From Orientallactaga sibirica (Eukaryota; Chordata; Mammalia; Rodentia; Dipodidae), in contig JAEOAD010000199.1 in NCBI GenBank assembly GCA_036365145.1, forward strand, positions 50,004-114,003: DNA of 64,000 nt. Direction: 5' to 3'. This document shows, piece after piece, positions 61,001 to 64,000 of this stretch. Each line of letters opens with the position of its first letter. Positions within the stretch are counted from its first letter, which is position 1. Under the pieces are notes generated by a model, which saw only the letters and a program-made list of their open reading frames with translations, made no database searches and was not told where the DNA came from. Position numbers and translations under genes: made by a program.

Positions 61001-62129
61001 GGAGAAAGTTCAAGCTTTCCTACTTTGTGTAATCTAACAAGATGTACAACTTAGTAGATTAGCCTGATTTCTAAAGTAGTTTTTTTAGAAAACAAACATC
61101 TTCATTGCCAAGCACTGTACTGTGTGAAATAAGCTAGATCTTGAAATGAGTTGCTTTCCTACGAAGAAGGATGAGTGCAGCAAGTTCAAACTTTCCTAGT
61201 TTGTGTAATTTAACAAGATGTACAACTTAGTAGATTTGCCTCATTTCTAAAGTAGTTTGTTGAGAAAAGAAACATCTTCATTGCCGAACACTGTATTTTG
61301 TGAAATAAGCTAGATCTGTTCTCGGAATGAGTTGCTCTCCTATGAAGAAGGTTGAGTGCAGCAAGTTCAAACTTTCCTAGTTTGTGTACTCTAACACGAT
61401 GTACAACTTAGCTGATTCACTTCATTTCTAAAGTAGTTTGTTTAGAAAAGAAACATCTTTATTGCTTAACACTGTATTTTGTGAAATAACCTAGATGTGT
61501 TCTCAGAATGTGTTGCTTTCATAAGAAGAATGTTGAGTGCAACAAGTTCAAACTTTCCTACCTTGTGTAATCTTACAAGATGTACAACTTAGTAGATTCA
61601 CCTCATTTCTGAAGTAGTTTGTTTAGAAAACAAACATCTTCATTGCCGAACACTGTATTGTGTTAAATAAGCTACATCTGTTCTCGGAATGAGTTGCTTT
61701 CCTACGAATAAGGTTGAGTCCAGCAAGTTCAAACTTTCCTAGTTTGTGTAATGTAACAAGATGTACAACTTAGTAGATTCGCCTCATTTCTAAAGTAGTT
61801 TGTTTAGAAAACAAACATCTTCATTGTCAGACTCCGTACTGTGTGAGATAAGGTAGACCTGTTCTCAGAATGAGTTGCTTTCCTACGAACAAGGTTGAGT
61901 GCAACAAGTTCAAGCTTATCTTGTCTGTGTATTCTAAGAAGATGTACAACTTAGTAGATTCGCTTCATTTCTAAACTAGTTTGTTTAGAAAACAAACATC
62001 TTCATTGCCTAACACTATATTGTGTGAAATAAGCTAGAACTCTTCTCATAATGAGTTAGTTTCCTACGAAAAAGTTGAGTGCAGCAAGTTCAAACTTTCC
62101 TCGTTTGTGTAATCTAACAAGATGTACAA

Positions 62130-64000
62130 CTTACTAAATTAGCTTCATTTCTAACATAGTTTCTTTAGAAAACAAACACCTTGATTGCCGAACACTGTAC
62201 TGTGTGAAATAAGCTAGTTCTTTCTCAGAATGTGTTGCTTTCTTACGAACAGTCTTCAGTGCAGCAAGATCAAACTTTGCTAGTTTGTGTAATCTAACAA
62301 GATGTACAATTTAGTATATTAGCTTTATTTCTAACGTAGTTTGTTTTGAAAACAAACACCTTCTTTGCCAAAGGATGTACTGTGTCAAATAAGCTAGTTC
62401 TGTTCTCGGAATGAGTTGCTTTTTTGCGAAGAGTCTTCAGCGCAGCAAGATCAATATTTCCTAGTTAGAGTAATCTAACAAGATGTACAACTTAGTAAAT
62501 TAGCTTCATTTCTTATGTAGTTTGTTTAGAAAACAAACACCTTCATTGCTGATCACTCTACTGTGTGAAATAAGCTAGCTCTGTTCACGGAATGACTTCC
62601 TTTCTTATGAAGACTCTTCAGTGCAGCAAGATCAAACTTTGCTAGTTCGTGTAATCTTACAAGATGTGCAACTTAGTAGATTAGCTTCATTTCTAACTTA
62701 GTTTGTTTAGAAAACAAACACCTTCTTTGCTGAAGACTGAACTGTGTCAAATAAGCTACTTCTGTTCTCGGAATGAGTTGCTTTTTTACAAAGTATCTTC
62801 AGTGCAGCAAGATCAAACTTTGCTCGTTTGTGTAATCTAACAAGATGTACAAGTTAGTAGATTTGCCACATTTCTAATATAGTTTGTTTAGAAAACAAAC
62901 GTCTTCATTGCCGAACACTGTACTCTGTGAAATTAGCTAGTTCTGTCTTGGAATGAGTTGCTACCTTACGAAGAGTCTTCAGTGCAGCAACTTCAAACTT
63001 TCCTGCTTGTGTTATCTAACAAGATGTACAAGTTAGTAGATTAGCTTCATTTCTAACAGAGTTTGTTTAGAAAACAAACACCTTGATTGCTGAAGACTGT
63101 ACTGTGTGAAATAAGCTAGTTCTTTCTCAGAATGAGTTGCTTTCATACGAACAGTCTTCAGTGAAAGATCAAACTTTGCTAGTTTGTGTAATCTAAAAAG
63201 ATGTACAATTTCGTAGATTAGCTTCATTTCTAACGTAGTTTGTTTAGAAAACAAACACCTTCATTTCCGAAGACTGTACTGTGTGAAATAAGCTAGTTCC
63301 ATTCTCTGAGTGAGTTGCTTAATTAGGAAGAGTCTTCAGTGCAGCAAGATCAAACTTTGCTAGTTTGTGTAATCTAACAAGATGTACAACTTAGTAGATT
63401 CTCCACATTTCTAAACTAGTTTGGTTAGAAAACAAACACCTTCATTGCCGAACACTGTACTATGAGAAATAAGCTAGTTCTCTTCTCAGAATATGTTGCT
63501 TTATTCCAAACAGTGTTCAGTGCAGCAAGATCGAAGTTTATTAGTTTGTTTAATCTAAGAAGATGTCCAACTTACTAGGTTAGCATCATTTCTAACGTAG
63601 TTTGTATGGAATACAAACGCATTCATTGCCAAACACTGTACTGTGTGAAATAAGCTGGTTCTGTTCTCAGAATGAGTTGCTTTCTTATGAAGAGTCTTCA
63701 GTGCAGCAAGATCAAAGTTTGGTTCTTTGTGTAATCTAACAAGATGTACAACTTAGTAGATTAGCTTCATTTCTAATGTAGTTTGTTTAGAAAACAAACA
63801 CCTTGATTGCCGAACACTGTACTGTGTGAAATAAGCTAGTTCTTTCTCGGAATGAGTTGCTTTCTTACGAACAGTCTTCGGTGCAGCAAGATCAAAGTTT
63901 GGTAGTTTGTGTAATCTAACAAGATGTACAACTTAGTAGATTAGCTTCATTTCTAACATAGTTTGTTTTGAAAACAAACACCTTCATTGCCGCAGACTGT
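62130..64000 (+). repeat. 181-bp satellite array, class A (right domain, runs off window)
   Basis: About ten class A monomers to the window edge. The first units match 32560-33000 (shared TACGAACAGTCTTCAG, TTCAGCGCAGCAAGATCAAT and ATTTCCTAGTTAG, offset 29555 at 32881). The change from class B occurs near 62125-62135, at GTACAACTTACTAAATTAGC. Confidence 0.9.

Larger units (their letters stand above)
49430..62125 (+). repeat. 181-bp satellite array, class B (second block)
   Basis: About 70 class B monomers, same orientation. The first 3.6 kb (49.43-53.04) is rich in the GACGGTTGAG / GTTGAAACTTTCCTGG sub-variant and has its own internal 8- and 9-monomer repeats. From about 53040 it is collinear with the first B block in segments: 53040-53460 with 20490-20910, 53478-56750 with 22190-25430, 56980-57765 with 26020-26805, 59640-61260 with 26812-28250, and 61260-62115 with 30245-31100. 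Confidence 0.93.

Overview
The window is mammalian, almost certainly rodent, nuclear DNA and consists mostly of one tandem satellite. Roughly 59.4 kb of the 64 kb is a 181-bp AT-rich monomer repeated head to tail in a single orientation, about 325 copies. I found no functional protein-coding gene with confidence. The many short minus-strand reading frames in the satellite are by-products of the repeat: they recur once per monomer and open at TTG rather than ATG. The monomer length is 60 codons plus one base, so the frame shifts with every unit.

Layout: 1-10508 satellite of sequence class A; 10509-15063 a non-satellite island; 15064-20330 class A; 20335-32230 class B; 32240-49425 class A; 49430-62125 class B; 62130-64000 class A. 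Classes A and B are the same 181-bp monomer with linked diagnostic differences. A has ACACC after the central dyad, GAGTCTTCAGTG, GCAAGATCAAA and CTAACGTAG. B has ACATC, GAAGGTTGAGTG, GCAAGTTCAAA and CTAAAGTAG. The two B blocks are homologous to each other along most of their length, and the flanking A sequence matches too, so the array carries a very long super-period of about 30-33 kb. The copies differ by insertions and deletions close to whole monomers. Smaller segmental duplications (about 1.1, 2.2, 2.35, 3.8, 7.6 and 11.6 kb apart) lie inside the A domains.

The island holds ordinary interspersed rodent repeats. There are two copies of a tRNA-derived (B2-superfamily-like) SINE with a TC-rich 3' part, four B1-like 7SL-derived SINEs (two with clear target-site duplications), several microsatellites, an 80-bp tandem duplication, and a GC-rich block with a ~76-bp minisatellite. 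It also has one weak candidate coding exon with a hydrophobic segment at 11528-11734. The form of the SINEs resembles those I recall from jerboas (Dipodoidea); this is an inference from memory, not a search result.

Functionally this looks like pericentromeric, centromeric or other heterochromatic satellite. No canonical CENP-B box was seen. The most notable features are the A/B domain structure with its ~31-kb super-period, the conserved 19-bp dyad in each monomer, a stretch of irregular shortened monomers at 36.4-37.5 kb that may be an assembly artefact, and the way the island joins the array.
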